From assembly GCF_036503815.1 (NCBI RefSeq), contig NZ_AP027764.1, positions 4,402,001 through 4,466,000 on the forward strand: a stretch of DNA of 64,000 bases, written 5' to 3'. Origin of the DNA: Escherichia coli. GTDB lineage: Bacteria; Pseudomonadota; Gammaproteobacteria; Enterobacterales; Enterobacteriaceae. Both the position numbers and the translations under genes were made by a program. Below the pieces are notes generated by a model that was not told where the DNA came from, made no database searches, and saw only the letters and a list, made by a program, of their open reading frames with translations. Below are positions 9,704 to 17,958 of the stretch, piece after piece. How positions within the stretch are numbered: position 1 is the first letter of the stretch; every line of letters starts with the position of its first letter.

Positions 9704-10669
9704 ATGATTAGCGGCGTGCTGTACGCCCTGTTAGCAGGGTTGATGTGGGGGCTTATATTTGTCGGGCCGTTGATCGTGCCGGAATACCCGGCGATGTTGC
9801 AGTCTATGGGGCGTTATCTGGCGTTAGGGTTAATTGCGCTCCCCATTGCCTGGCTGGGGCGCGTGCGTCTGCGTCAGTTGGCGCGTCGCGACTGGCTTAC
9901 CGCCTTGATGCTCACCATGATGGGCAACCTCATCTATTACTTCTGTCTTGCCAGTGCCATTCAACGTACCGGCGCGCCTGTTTCCACGATGATTATCGGC
10001 ACCCTGCCGGTGGTGATTCCTGTCTTCGCCAATCTGCTTTATAGCCAGCGTGACGGTAAACTCGCGTGGGGGAAACTCGCCCCGGCGCTGGTTTGTATTG
10101 GCATCGGCCTGGCATGTGTAAATATTGCTGAGTTAGACCACGGACTCCCCGATTTTGACTGGGCACGTTATACCTCTGGCATCGTGTTGGCGTTAGTTTC
10201 CGTGGTCTGCTGGGCGTGGTATGCCTTGCGCAACGCCCGTTGGCTGCGGGAAAACCCAGACAAACATCCGATGATGTGGGCAACGGCGCAGGCGCTGGTC
10301 ACGCTGCCGGTTTCGCTCATCGGTTATCTTGTCGCCTGTTACTGGCTGAATACGCAAACGCCGGACTTCTCCCTACCTTTTGGCCCCCGTCCGCTGGTAT
10401 TTGTTAGCCTGATGATTGCGATAGCTGTGCTTTGCTCATGGGTCGGCGCACTTTGCTGGAACGTCGCCAGCCAGCGATTACCGACGGTTATCCTCGGACC
10501 GTTGATTGTTTTCGAAACGCTGGCAGGTTTGCTGTACACCTTTTTACTCCGCCAGCAAATGCCGCCGCTAATGACGCTGAGCGGTATCGCGCTGTTAGTG
10601 ATTGGCGTGGTCATTGCGGTCAGAGCCAAACCGGAAAAGCCTTTAACTGAATCTGTCTCAGAAAGTTGA
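9704..10669 (+). CDS. ytfF: YtfF, DMT-superfamily (EamA) inner-membrane transporter
   Basis: This 321-residue hydrophobic protein has about ten predicted membrane spans in two EamA repeats, the usual plan of drug/metabolite exporters. It matches E. coli YtfF as I remember it. I chose the ATG at 9704 (MISGVLYALL); an in-frame ATG three codons upstream at 9695 has no ribosome binding site, while GGA lies suitably ahead of 9704. The substrate is unknown. The 107 bases before it contain an imperfect GC-rich inverted repeat (about 9609-9650), possibly a qorB terminator. Confidence 0.88.
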   Translation: MISGVLYALLAGLMWGLIFVGPLIVPEYPAMLQSMGRYLALGLIALPIAWLGRVRLRQLARRDWLTALMLTMMGNLIYYFCLASAIQRTGAPVSTMIIGTLPVVIPVFANLLYSQRDGKLAWGKLAPALVCIGIGLACVNIAELDHGLPDFDWARYTSGIVLALVSVVCWAWYALRNARWLRENPDKHPMMWATAQALVTLPVSLIGYLVACYWLNTQTPDFSLPFGPRPLVFVSLMIAIAVLCSWVGALCWNVASQRLPTVILGPLIVFETLAGLLYTFLLRQQMPPLMTLSGIALLVIGVVIAVRAKPEKPLTESVSES

Positions 10670-10727
10670 CACGCTGGCAGTGAGTTAAATAAGCCTCTGC
10701 TACGTAAGGGTTATAGCATTTGCCTTA

Positions 10728-10750
10728 AAGATGCATTTAAAATACATCTT
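10728..10750. promoter_or_regulatory. NsrR operator upstream of ytfE
   Basis: A perfect 23-bp palindrome, AAGATGCATTT on one side and AAATACATCTT mirrored on the other, lies 27 bp before the ytfE ATG. It fits the published NsrR consensus for ytfE, hmp and hcp. NO damages the NsrR iron-sulfur cluster, releases the site and induces ytfE. The regulator gene nsrR is itself in this window at 45497-45922. Confidence 0.9.
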
Positions 10751-10776
10751 ATATTATTAAGAATGAGGTATCAGCT

Positions 10777-11439
10777 ATGGCTTATCGCGACCAACCTTTA
10801 GGTGAACTGGCGCTCTCTATTCCTCGCGCTTCGGCTCTGTTTCGTAAATATGATATGGATTACTGCTGTGGCGGTAAGCAAACGCTGGCGCGCGCGGCGG
10901 CACGTAAAGAACTGGATGTTGAGGTCATTGAAGCCGAACTGGCAAAGCTTGCTGAACAACCGATTGAGAAAGACTGGCGTAGCGCCCCACTGGCAGAAAT
11001 CATCGACCATATCATCGTGCGCTACCACGATCGTCACCGCGAGCAGTTGCCGGAGCTGATCCTGCAAGCGACCAAAGTCGAGCGCGTTCACGCCGACAAA
11101 CCGAGCGTGCCAAAAGGGCTGACAAAATACCTGACTATGCTGCATGAAGAGCTTTCCAGCCACATGATGAAAGAAGAGCAGATCCTCTTCCCGATGATCA
11201 AACAAGGCATGGGCAGCCAGGCAATGGGGCCAATTAGCGTAATGGAAAGCGAGCACGATGAAGCGGGTGAACTGCTGGAAGTAATCAAACACACTACCAA
11301 TAACGTCACACCGCCGCCGGAAGCCTGCACCACCTGGAAAGCGATGTATAACGGTATTAATGAACTGATTGATGACCTGATGGAGCACATCAGCCTGGAA
11401 AACAATGTACTGTTCCCACGCGCGCTGGCGGGTGAGTGA
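10777..11439 (+). CDS. ytfE: YtfE (RIC), di-iron repair-of-iron-centres protein
   Basis: This 220-residue hemerythrin-like di-iron protein repairs iron-sulfur clusters damaged by nitric oxide or peroxide and is reported to handle NO. The N-terminal ScdA-type domain carries the Cys30-Cys31 pair (DYCCGG). The four-helix bundle supplies ligand residues in [21 protein letters not shown] and EHISLEN; the literature ligands are His84, His129, Glu133, His160, His204 and Glu208. The GAGGT ribosome site is clear. Control by NsrR is shown by the palindrome just upstream. Confidence 0.96.
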   Translation: MAYRDQPLGELALSIPRASALFRKYDMDYCCGGKQTLARAAARKELDVEVIEAELAKLAEQPIEKDWRSAPLAEIIDHIIVRYHDRHREQLPELILQATKVERVHADKPSVPKGLTKYLTMLHEELSSHMMKEEQILFPMIKQGMGSQAMGPISVMESEHDEAGELLEVIKHTTNNVTPPPEACTTWKAMYNGINELIDDLMEHISLENNVLFPRALAGE

Positions 11440-11446
11440 TCTAAAA

Positions 11447-11471
11447 GCTGGATGGCATTGCGCCATCCAGC
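11447..11471. terminator. Bidirectional hairpin between ytfE and cycA
   Basis: GCTGGATGGC and GCCATCCAGC form a 10-bp stem with a five-base loop, 7 bases after the ytfE stop and 12 before the cycA stop on the other strand. No strong T-run follows on the + strand, so efficiency is uncertain. Confidence 0.6.
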
Positions 11472-11483
11472 ATGATAAAGCCG

Positions 11484-12896
11484 TTACTTCCGCAGTTCAG
11501 CAGTCCGCTTCTTACCAATAAACAACCAGCCCAACCCCAGCGCGATAAACCACAGCGGGGTAACCAGCAGCGCCTGGCGAGTGTCATCTTCCAGTGTCAG
11601 CAGCACGACCACGAACACAAAGAACGCCATACATACCCAGCACATCAGCTTGCCGAGCGGCATCTTGTAGATAGACTTCTCATGCAGGTGCGGACGCTGT
11701 TTGCGATACACCAGGTATGAGCAAAGGATAATCGTCCAGACGAACATAAACAGAATCGCGGAAACAGTCGTGATCATCGTGAACGCGCCAATTACACTTG
11801 GATTCACATACAACATCACCACGCCGCCGAGCAAACAGATACAAGAGAAGGTCAGCCCTTTCGCGGGCACGGCGCGCTTAGAAAGTTTAGCGAACGCTTT
11901 CGGCGCAACACCTTCCTGGGCCAGACCAAACAGCATACGGCTGGTAGAGAAGACGCCGCTGTTAGCGGAAGACGCCGCAGAGGTCAGCACCACAAAGTTG
12001 ATTACGCTGGCAGCCGCAGGCAAACCCACCAACACAAACAATTCAACAAACGGGCTTTTCTCCGGGACTACTGAACTCCACGGCGTCACGGACATAATCA
12101 CAATCAGCGCGAAGACGTAGAACATAATGATACGGATCGGAATGGAGTTAATCGCACGTGGCAGTGATTTCTCCGGATCTTTCGTTTCCGCAGCGGTTGT
12201 ACCGACCAGCTCAATCCCCACGAAAGCGAAAACCGCTATCTGGAATCCGGCAAAGAAGCCACTTAAACCTTTCGGGAACCAGCCGCCGTCATTCCACAAA
12301 TGCGCAAACGACGCTTCCACACCGGTCGGTGACTTGAAGTGCATCATGACCATGATCAGACCAACGACAATCAGCGACACGATGGCGACAATTTTGATCA
12401 TCGCAAACCAGAACTCCATCTCACCGAACATTTTCACAGTAGCGAGGTTGAGCGTCAGCAGCAGCACTATCACCGCCAGCGAGGCAACCCAGTCGGAGAG
12501 ATCGGGGAACCAGAACTGAGCATAGGCAGTGATGGCCACCACGTCCGCCATACCGGTAACCACCCAGCAGAACCAGTAGGTCCAGCCAGTGAAATATCCC
12601 GCCCATGGCCCCAGTAAATCGGAAGCGAAGTCACTAAAAGATTTGTATTCCAGATTCGAAAGCAGCAATTCCCCCATTGCCCGCATCACGAAAAAGAGCA
12701 TAAAACCGATGATCATATAAACGAAGATGATCGACGGTCCGGCAAGGCTGATTGTTTTACCGGACCCCATAAACAACCCCGTACCAATGGCCCCACCAAT
12801 GGCAATAAGCTGAATATGTCGGTTTGTGAGATTGCGCCGTAGCGACTGTTCAGCCGGAGCCTGATCATCGGCAACGACTTTTACCTGATCTACCAT
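11484..12896 (-). CDS. cycA: CycA, D-serine/D-alanine/glycine:H+ symporter
   Basis: This 470-residue inner-membrane permease of the amino acid-polyamine-organocation superfamily (12 predicted spans) takes up glycine, D-serine and D-alanine and is the entry route for D-cycloserine. The first span contains the family signature IGGAIGTGLFMGSG (unwound helix that binds the substrate amino and carboxyl groups). Sequence and length match E. coli CycA. It has its own promoter and a leader with a CA-rich tract suited to control by the sRNA GcvB. Confidence 0.96.
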   Translation of the reverse strand: MVDQVKVVADDQAPAEQSLRRNLTNRHIQLIAIGGAIGTGLFMGSGKTISLAGPSIIFVYMIIGFMLFFVMRAMGELLLSNLEYKSFSDFASDLLGPWAGYFTGWTYWFCWVVTGMADVVAITAYAQFWFPDLSDWVASLAVIVLLLTLNLATVKMFGEMEFWFAMIKIVAIVSLIVVGLIMVMMHFKSPTGVEASFAHLWNDGGWFPKGLSGFFAGFQIAVFAFVGIELVGTTAAETKDPEKSLPRAINSIPIRIIMFYVFALIVIMSVTPWSSVVPEKSPFVELFVLVGLPAAASVINFVVLTSAASSANSGVFSTSRMLFGLAQEGVAPKAFAKLSKRAVPAKGLTFSCICLLGGVVMLYVNPSVIGAFTMITTVSAILFMFVWTIILCSYLVYRKQRPHLHEKSIYKMPLGKLMCWVCMAFFVFVVVLLTLEDDTRQALLVTPLWFIALGLGWLFIGKKRTAELRK

Positions 12897-13204
12897 GTTT
12901 TTTTCTTCCTGTACCTGTCTGTGTTGTTCAGGCTCTGCGGCCTTTAGTCAGTCTATGATACGACGAATCTGTATCGGGACTCATCGATATTAGGTAACAA
13001 TACGCGGGATGAATACTAAGATTTAGATCTAATGTTAATTTTATGTTTAAAGTGAGTGTCATATCACGGTGATAACGCGAAACAGCTCACAAAAATACAC
13101 GCTTACGTGGTCTTTGCAACACAAAATAGCGCCATTTGGCAAACTGAAGGGTTTATTGCTGAATGCCTGCTCCCCTCTGGCTCGAGGGGAACAGAATGCG
13201 CTGC
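12897..13204. other. Intergenic region between cycA and fklB
   Basis: These 308 bases hold the cycA promoter and leader and the 3' flank of fklB. Both genes run on the minus strand, so fklB transcription enters this region. The stretch at 12990-13060 is AT-rich. A short CCCTCTGG/CTCGAGGGGA inverted repeat at about 13172-13190 after fklB may act as its terminator but has no T-run. I see no gene here. Confidence 0.5.
12916..12928 (-). promoter_or_regulatory. CA-rich tract in the cycA leader, probable GcvB target
   Basis: On the cycA mRNA strand this reads AACAACACAGACA, starting about 20 bases before the start codon. It can pair with the G/U-rich R1 segment of GcvB, an sRNA known to repress cycA. 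The exact pairing register was not computed. Confidence 0.5.
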
Positions 13205-13825
13205 TTAGAGGATTTCCAGCAGTTCGACTTCAAACACCAGGGTGCTGAACGGAGGGATGGACGCGCCTGCGCCACGCTCGCCATATGCCAGTTCCTGCGG
13301 GATAGTCAGTTCCCATTTAGAACCTACCGGCATCAGAGTCAGTGCTTCAATCCAGCCAGGGATCACGCCGTTAACCGGGAATTCAGCTGGCTCGCCGCGA
13401 GCGACGGAGCTGTCAAACACGGTGCCGTCGATCAGTTTTCCGGTGTAATGAACACGAACGCGGTCGGTACGTGCCGGAATTGCGCCTTCCCCCTGATTGA
13501 TCACGCGGAATTGCAGGCCAGATTCGGTGCTATTCACACCTTCTTTTTTGGCGTTTTCTTCCAGGTATTTCACACCTTCAGCAGCCATCGCCTGGAAACG
13601 CTGACGACGAACGGCATCGGCGCGTTCGTGGATTTCACGCAGCGCGCGGTGCACCACATCAACCGGAACAGCCGGATGTTTGCCTTCCAGCGCATCAGCA
13701 ATACCAGCCACCAGCGCCTCCGGCAGCAGCCCTTGCAGGCCAGATTCACTCAGTTGTTGGCCTACCTGTAAACCAATGCCGTAACTTGCTTGCGCTTCGA
13801 TGGTGTCAAAAGTTGGGGTGGTCAT
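13205..13825 (-). CDS. fklB: FklB (FKBP22), peptidyl-prolyl cis-trans isomerase
   Basis: This 206-residue FKBP-type prolyl isomerase has an N-terminal dimerisation region (about 1-115) and a C-terminal FKBP domain (about 120-206) with the [18 protein letters not shown] and VIPGWIEAL signatures that line the active site. There is no signal peptide, in line with a cytoplasmic location. I chose the ATG at 13825 ([10 protein letters not shown]) with AAGGAAA ahead of it; the frame is open to 13984 without support. It is divergent from ytfB. Confidence 0.95.
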   Translation of the reverse strand: MTTPTFDTIEAQASYGIGLQVGQQLSESGLQGLLPEALVAGIADALEGKHPAVPVDVVHRALREIHERADAVRRQRFQAMAAEGVKYLEENAKKEGVNSTESGLQFRVINQGEGAIPARTDRVRVHYTGKLIDGTVFDSSVARGEPAEFPVNGVIPGWIEALTLMPVGSKWELTIPQELAYGERGAGASIPPFSTLVFEVELLEIL

Positions 13826-14043
13826 CGTATTTCCTTTCTTCGGGTATAAAGTAGCGGGCAGGATATCAGCCACGCTTCTTCCGGTAAAACTTTGTCGCGG
13901 GATGAGTGACAAATCCCAGGGAAACAGAAACAATAGGGATAATCCGCATGAATACAAAAACAGCGGTAATACCACGGACATCATAGCGTTAGCTTATTAC
14001 TGCGCTATGATTGAGGAACACGACGCGGAGCAGGAGGAAAACC

Positions 14044-14670
14044 ATGCCTGGGCGCTTTGAACTAAAACCAACTCTGGTGAAAATCTGGCACGCACCAGAT
14101 AACTTTCGCCTCATGGACCCGTTGCCGCCGATGCATCGCCGCGGGATCATTATTGCGGCAATAGTGCTGGTTATCGGTATTCTTCTGCCTGGAGATGAAA
14201 CACGCCAGATGCCTGTTGTCACCCGCGAAGCGCAGTTAGATATGCAATCCCCCCCAGGTGAAGCACAGCTACAGGCACATTTAGTGACACCACAAAACGA
14301 TCCGGATCAGGTCGCCCCGGTCGCGCCGGAACCTATTCAGGAAGGTCAACCTGAAGAGCCACCTGTTGCAGAGACACAATCTTTCCAACCGGAAAGTGGT
14401 ATCGATCAACAGTGGCGGACATATCGCGTAGAACCAGGCAAAACCCTTGCCCAGCTGTTCCGCGACCACAATTTGCCGCCTACAGACGTGTACGCTATGG
14501 CCCAGGTCGAGGGCGCGGATAAACCGCTCAGTAACCTGCAAAATGGTCAGATTGTTAAAATCCGTCAGAATGCGAATGGGGTGGTTACCGGCTTAACCAT
14601 TGATACAGGAAATAATCAGCAAGTCCTGTTCACCCGCCAACCTGATGGTAATTTCATCCGCGCGCGCTGA
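14044..14670 (+). CDS. ytfB: YtfB, OapA-domain membrane protein linked to cell division
   Basis: This 208-residue protein has a short cytoplasmic N-terminus, one transmembrane helix (about 34-50, IIIAAIVLVIGILLP), a Pro/Gln/Glu-rich periplasmic linker (about 60-120) and a C-terminal OapA/LysM-like domain (about 125-208) that binds glycan. The E. coli protein has been reported to affect cell division and adhesion. I chose the ATG at 14044, with AGGAGG just ahead. Its stop codon abuts, with no spacing, the stop codon of the convergent island regulator at 14671. Confidence 0.92.
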   Translation: MPGRFELKPTLVKIWHAPDNFRLMDPLPPMHRRGIIIAAIVLVIGILLPGDETRQMPVVTREAQLDMQSPPGEAQLQAHLVTPQNDPDQVAPVAPEPIQEGQPEEPPVAETQSFQPESGIDQQWRTYRVEPGKTLAQLFRDHNLPPTDVYAMAQVEGADKPLSNLQNGQIVKIRQNANGVVTGLTIDTGNNQQVLFTRQPDGNFIRAR

Positions 14671-15309
14671 TTACCCACGGGCAGGATTCACCAAAAGCCA
14701 GCTCAGGATGGTCTCTTTGATCACCCTGCGTCTGGCTTCCAAAGCCTCAGGTGAAACCATGCTAATGTGATATACCATCCCCAGTGTGTACTGGTTTATT
14801 AAATAATATGCCCCCAGTGCGGCGATATTAATATTGATTTGTAAGGGATCAATATCTTTCTTAAAGGTTTTCTGCCGCTGCCCCTCTTCTAATAATGAAG
14901 CCATTGACTGCAAATGTGCATGGTTAATTTCAGCAAGGCGTTTTGATTTTTTATAATGCACGCCCTTACTTTGGTTTTCACTATGGACTATTTTTAAAAA
15001 CCACGGGTTATTGATGTAATAATCCCAAGTAAAATCAATTATTTTCTCGATCGCAATAACCGGCGAAAGCCCTGAAATGTCAAGCTCTCTCTCTTTTTCG
15101 CGAATATCGTTCCAGGTATATTCCAGTACTTCAATAAACAAATTTTCTTTATTACCAAAGTGGTGATAAACCGTCTGTTTACTGCACCCTGCTGCCTTTA
15201 CAATATTATCTACTCTGGCCCCTTCATAACCATATTCGGCAAATTCATTAACCGCGCATAGCAGCAATTTTTCCTTCAGGTTTTGTGCGTGACTGGTATC
15301 AAGATACAT
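14671..15309 (-). CDS. TetR/AcrR-family regulator of the accessory TRAP/CoA operon
   Basis: This 212-residue protein has an N-terminal TetR helix-turn-helix (about 13-58; the recognition part is [22 protein letters not shown]) and a helical ligand-binding C-terminus (about 80-205) of the YcdC/RutR type. I chose the ATG at 15309, which places the HTH at the usual distance from the N-terminus; upstream in-frame ATGs at 15345 and 15396 would add an unstructured extension. It is divergent from the SDR-TRAP operon, with a TetR-like palindrome between them, so it is most likely a repressor released by the operon's substrate or a CoA intermediate. K-12 has, as I recall, only a regulator remnant (ytfA) here; whether that derives from this gene is untested. 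Confidence 0.88.
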   Translation of the reverse strand: MYLDTSHAQNLKEKLLLCAVNEFAEYGYEGARVDNIVKAAGCSKQTVYHHFGNKENLFIEVLEYTWNDIREKERELDISGLSPVIAIEKIIDFTWDYYINNPWFLKIVHSENQSKGVHYKKSKRLAEINHAHLQSMASLLEEGQRQKTFKKDIDPLQININIAALGAYYLINQYTLGMVYHISMVSPEALEARRRVIKETILSWLLVNPARG

Positions 15310-15413
15310 TCCACTTCCCCACTTCCTCTTCGTGATGGCTATCATAACCGGATTTGATCTCAGCGACAGCAAAAAGGATAAAAGTCGTAATTTCATTGAG
15401 TTATCAAATTACC

Positions 15414-15429
15414 TGTGATCACTCTCGCA
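15414..15429. promoter_or_regulatory. CRP-like site upstream of the island operon
   Basis: TGTGA-N6-TCGCA matches the CRP core TGTGA-N6-TCACA at nine of ten positions. It lies next to the TetR-like palindrome and about 100 bp ahead of the operon's first gene. Carbon-catabolite control would be natural for a catabolic operon, but this is one motif hit without other support. Confidence 0.4.
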
Positions 15430-15430
15430 T

Positions 15431-15452
15431 ATCAACCAACTAGATGGTTGAT
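15431..15452. promoter_or_regulatory. TetR-type operator in the divergent island promoter region
   Basis: ATCAACCA-ACTAGA-TGGTTGAT is a perfect inverted repeat with 8-bp arms and a 6-bp spacer. The ACCA-N6-TGGT core is common for TetR-family operators. It is the only long palindrome in the 210 bp between the regulator and the SDR gene, so it probably controls both directions. Confidence 0.75.
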
Positions 15453-15519
15453 CTTTCTTGCCACACATTGCAAGCTAATCGTCACTTAAGGAAATAATAT
15501 TCAAAAAGAGGGTTATCGT

Positions 15520-16311
15520 ATGAAGTCAACACGTCCTGTTGCTGTCATCACTGGAGCCGCACGTGGTATTGGAAAGGGCTGTGCACTGGAACTTGCGCGT
15601 GGCGGATTTAATCTGCTGATTAATGATCGTCCGGATGCCGACAGCGTAGAAAAATTACATGCCACACAACAGGAATGTCTGGCAGAAGGCGTGGAAGTGA
15701 TTTGCTTCCCTGCTGATGTTGGCGATCTCTCCCTTCATGAAGAGATGCTCGACGCGGCGCAAAACCAGTGGGGACGTCTGGACTGTCTACTCAACAACGC
15801 AGGCATTTCAGTGAAAAAACGCGGTGACCTCCTCGACCTCGAACCAGACAGCTTCGACCAAAACATTGCCATTAACACCCGTGCGCCGTTCTTCCTTGCT
15901 CAGGCATTCAGTAAGCGATTACTGGCACAGCCGAAACCGGAAGCAGAACTGCCGCACCGCTCGATTATTTTTGTCAGTTCCATAAACGCCATCATGCTGG
16001 CGATGAATCGCGGCGAATATACCATTGCCAAAACTGCCGTCTCCGCCGCAGCTCGCCTGTTTGCCGCTCGCCTTTGCAATGAACAAATTGGCGTTTATGA
16101 AGTGCGCCCTGGCCTAATCAAAACCGATATGACCATTCCGGCAACGGCTTATTACGACGAACTGATTGCTAAGGGGTTAGTGCCGTGGGGACGTTGGGGT
16201 TATCCGGCTGATATTGCCTCAACGGTCCGCGCGATGGCGGAAGGCAAACTGATTTACACCTGTGGTCAGGCGGTCGCCATCGACGGCGGCTTAAGTATGC
16301 CGCGCTTCTGA
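15520..16311 (+). CDS. Short-chain dehydrogenase/reductase (FabG-like), first gene of the island operon
   Basis: This 263-residue classical SDR has the nucleotide-binding TGAARGIG at residues 11-18, an Asp at the end of beta-2 (Asp36, favouring NAD over NADP), LNNAG at 91-95, and the catalytic Ser154, Tyr167 and Lys171 (GEYTIAK). The C-terminal DGGLSMPRF is the usual family ending. It should interconvert an alcohol and a ketone; the substrate is unknown. AGAGGG precedes the ATG. Nine bases separate it from the next gene. The family match is certain; the role in catabolising the TRAP substrate is inferred from the operon. Confidence 0.9.
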   Translation: MKSTRPVAVITGAARGIGKGCALELARGGFNLLINDRPDADSVEKLHATQQECLAEGVEVICFPADVGDLSLHEEMLDAAQNQWGRLDCLLNNAGISVKKRGDLLDLEPDSFDQNIAINTRAPFFLAQAFSKRLLAQPKPEAELPHRSIIFVSSINAIMLAMNRGEYTIAKTAVSAAARLFAARLCNEQIGVYEVRPGLIKTDMTIPATAYYDELIAKGLVPWGRWGYPADIASTVRAMAEGKLIYTCGQAVAIDGGLSMPRF

Positions 16312-16320
16312 GGCTGAATC

Positions 16321-17163
16321 ATGAGAGATCTGTTACAACGCCCGGATTTATTCAGTATCAATACTGCGACACTGGGCTATAAAACGCCGCTACCTGCCAT
16401 TATTGATGCCTGCGCCGCACGCGGTATTGGCGCGATTGCCCCCTGGCGCAGGGAGTTACAGGGTGAAGATCTCCAGCAAATCGCCCGCCAGCTTGCTGCC
16501 AGTAACATGAGCGTTTCCGGTTTGTGCCGTAGCACTTACTACACCGCGCCAACGCTGACGGAACGCAAACTGGCGATTGATGATAACCGCCGGGCGCTGG
16601 ACGACGCCGCTGTACTGAACGCCGCCTGTTATATGCAGGTGGTTGGCGGTCTGCCAATGGGAACAAAAGATCTGTACGAAGCGCGGGAACAGGTGAAACA
16701 AGGGATTTGCCAGTTGCTGCCACATTCGAAAGATGTCGGCGTACCAATTGCGCTGGAGCCGCTGCACCCGATGACCGCCGCCGATCGCTCTTGCCTGTGC
16801 ACGTTACGTCAGGCGCTGGACTGGTGTGATGAACTCGATCCGGATGGGGAGTTTGGCCTCGGCGTGGCGGTAGATGTCTACCACGTTTGGTGGGATCCGG
16901 ATCTCGCCAGTCAGATCCGGCGTGCCGGAAAACGGATACTCGCGTTTCATGTTTCCGACTGGCTGGTACCGACTACCGATCTGGTCAATGATCGGGGAAT
17001 GCCGGGAGATGGCGTCATTAATATTCCCTCTATTCGGCGGCTGGTTGAAAACGCCGGATTTAATGGCGCTATTGAACTGGAAATATTCTCACCGTACTGG
17101 TGGCAAAAAGATATTAACAGCACACTGGATATTAGCGTCGATCGCATCGCGCATTATTGCTAA
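16321..17163 (+). CDS. Sugar-phosphate isomerase/epimerase-like TIM-barrel metalloprotein
   Basis: This 280-residue protein belongs to the xylose-isomerase-like TIM-barrel superfamily (IolE, hydroxypyruvate isomerase and D-psicose epimerase relatives). The predicted divalent-metal ligands are all present: Glu146 (ALEPLHP), Asp185 with His188 (VDVYHVWWD), His210 (FHVSDW) and Glu252/Glu254 (IELEIFS). The DRGMPGDGVINI segment is typical of the subfamily often found near oxo-sugar dehydrogenases. Known chemistry in the superfamily includes ketose epimerisation, aldose-ketose isomerisation, inosose dehydration and 3-dehydroshikimate dehydration, so the reaction cannot be fixed from sequence alone. 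It is tightly packed in the operon, 9 bp from each neighbour. Confidence 0.88.
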   Translation: MRDLLQRPDLFSINTATLGYKTPLPAIIDACAARGIGAIAPWRRELQGEDLQQIARQLAASNMSVSGLCRSTYYTAPTLTERKLAIDDNRRALDDAAVLNAACYMQVVGGLPMGTKDLYEAREQVKQGICQLLPHSKDVGVPIALEPLHPMTAADRSCLCTLRQALDWCDELDPDGEFGLGVAVDVYHVWWDPDLASQIRRAGKRILAFHVSDWLVPTTDLVNDRGMPGDGVINIPSIRRLVENAGFNGAIELEIFSPYWWQKDINSTLDISVDRIAHYC

Positions 17164-17172
17164 GGAATAATC

Positions 17173-17949
17173 ATGAATGACCAACCCGTTCTGTTCAGCA
17201 GAGCGGCGGCTTCTTGCCGCCTGACATTGAACCGTGAAGATAAATGTCATGCTATTAATGAAGAAATGATCGAATCTCTCGACCATTATTTAAATGAAAT
17301 TGAAAACGACACCACATTACGATTAGTCGAATTAACGGCAACCGGCGATAAATTCTTTTGTGCGGGCGGCGATATTAAATCGTGGTCAGCCTATTCGCCA
17401 TTAGATATGGGCAGAAAATGGATTAAACGCGGCAATGACGTTTTTAATCGCCTGCGCAATTTACCTCAATTAACGGTTGCGAATCTCAACGGTCATACCA
17501 TCGGCGGTGGTATTGAACTTGCCTTGTGCTGCGATATTCGTATTGCCCGCCCCAGTGCGAAATTCTCTAATCCGGAAGTAATGCTCGGCATGGTGCCTGG
17601 CTGGATGGGCATTGAACGCGTGCTTAATCAGGTCGGTCCGGTGGTCGGTCGCCAGATGCTGATGCTGGGTAAACGCCTGACGGCGCAGGAAGCTCAGGCG
17701 GCGAATTTAATTGATGAAGTGGTAGAAAAAGAACAGGTGGAAAGCTGGATGGCGAATCAGTTAGCGCAGCTGGAAAAATGCGGTCCGGTGGCGCTCGCAC
17801 ATATTAAGCAACTGATTCTGGCGCTGGAAAATAAACACGCCGATTACCCGCACCAGTTACTGGCTGGATTAATGTCCGCCACTCAGGATTGCCAGCAGGC
17901 GACGCGCGCATTTGCCGAAAAAAGTAGCGTGAGCTTCCAAAATCAATAA
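17173..17949 (+). CDS. Enoyl-CoA hydratase/isomerase (crotonase) family protein
   Basis: This 258-residue crotonase has the oxyanion-hole segment FFCAGGDI (61-68) and GHTIGGGIELA (108-118). The two catalytic glutamates of true hydratases are kept with the right 20-residue spacing: Glu115 in GGGIEL and Glu135 in SNPEVMLG. It should therefore add or remove water across a 2,3-enoyl-CoA, though isomerase or C-C lyase activity occurs in the family. It follows the TIM-barrel gene by 9 bp with AAGGA ahead and sits directly before the CoA-transferase, so its acyl-CoA substrate is likely made by that enzyme. Confidence 0.9.
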   Translation: MNDQPVLFSRAAASCRLTLNREDKCHAINEEMIESLDHYLNEIENDTTLRLVELTATGDKFFCAGGDIKSWSAYSPLDMGRKWIKRGNDVFNRLRNLPQLTVANLNGHTIGGGIELALCCDIRIARPSAKFSNPEVMLGMVPGWMGIERVLNQVGPVVGRQMLMLGKRLTAQEAQAANLIDEVVEKEQVESWMANQLAQLEKCGPVALAHIKQLILALENKHADYPHQLLAGLMSATQDCQQATRAFAEKSSVSFQNQ

Positions 17950-17958
17950 GGAAATTGT

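Noticed and set aside
13163..13771. 202-codon open frame antisense to fklB
   Set aside because: Shadow of fklB; no start signal and no recognisable family.
17173..17949. Possible loss of a catalytic glutamate in the island crotonase
   Set aside because: A first alignment put Gln161 at the second catalytic position. Realigning with the GGG-x-E-L and PE-x-x-LG motifs shows Glu115 and Glu135 at the correct 20-residue spacing, so the hydratase pair is intact.
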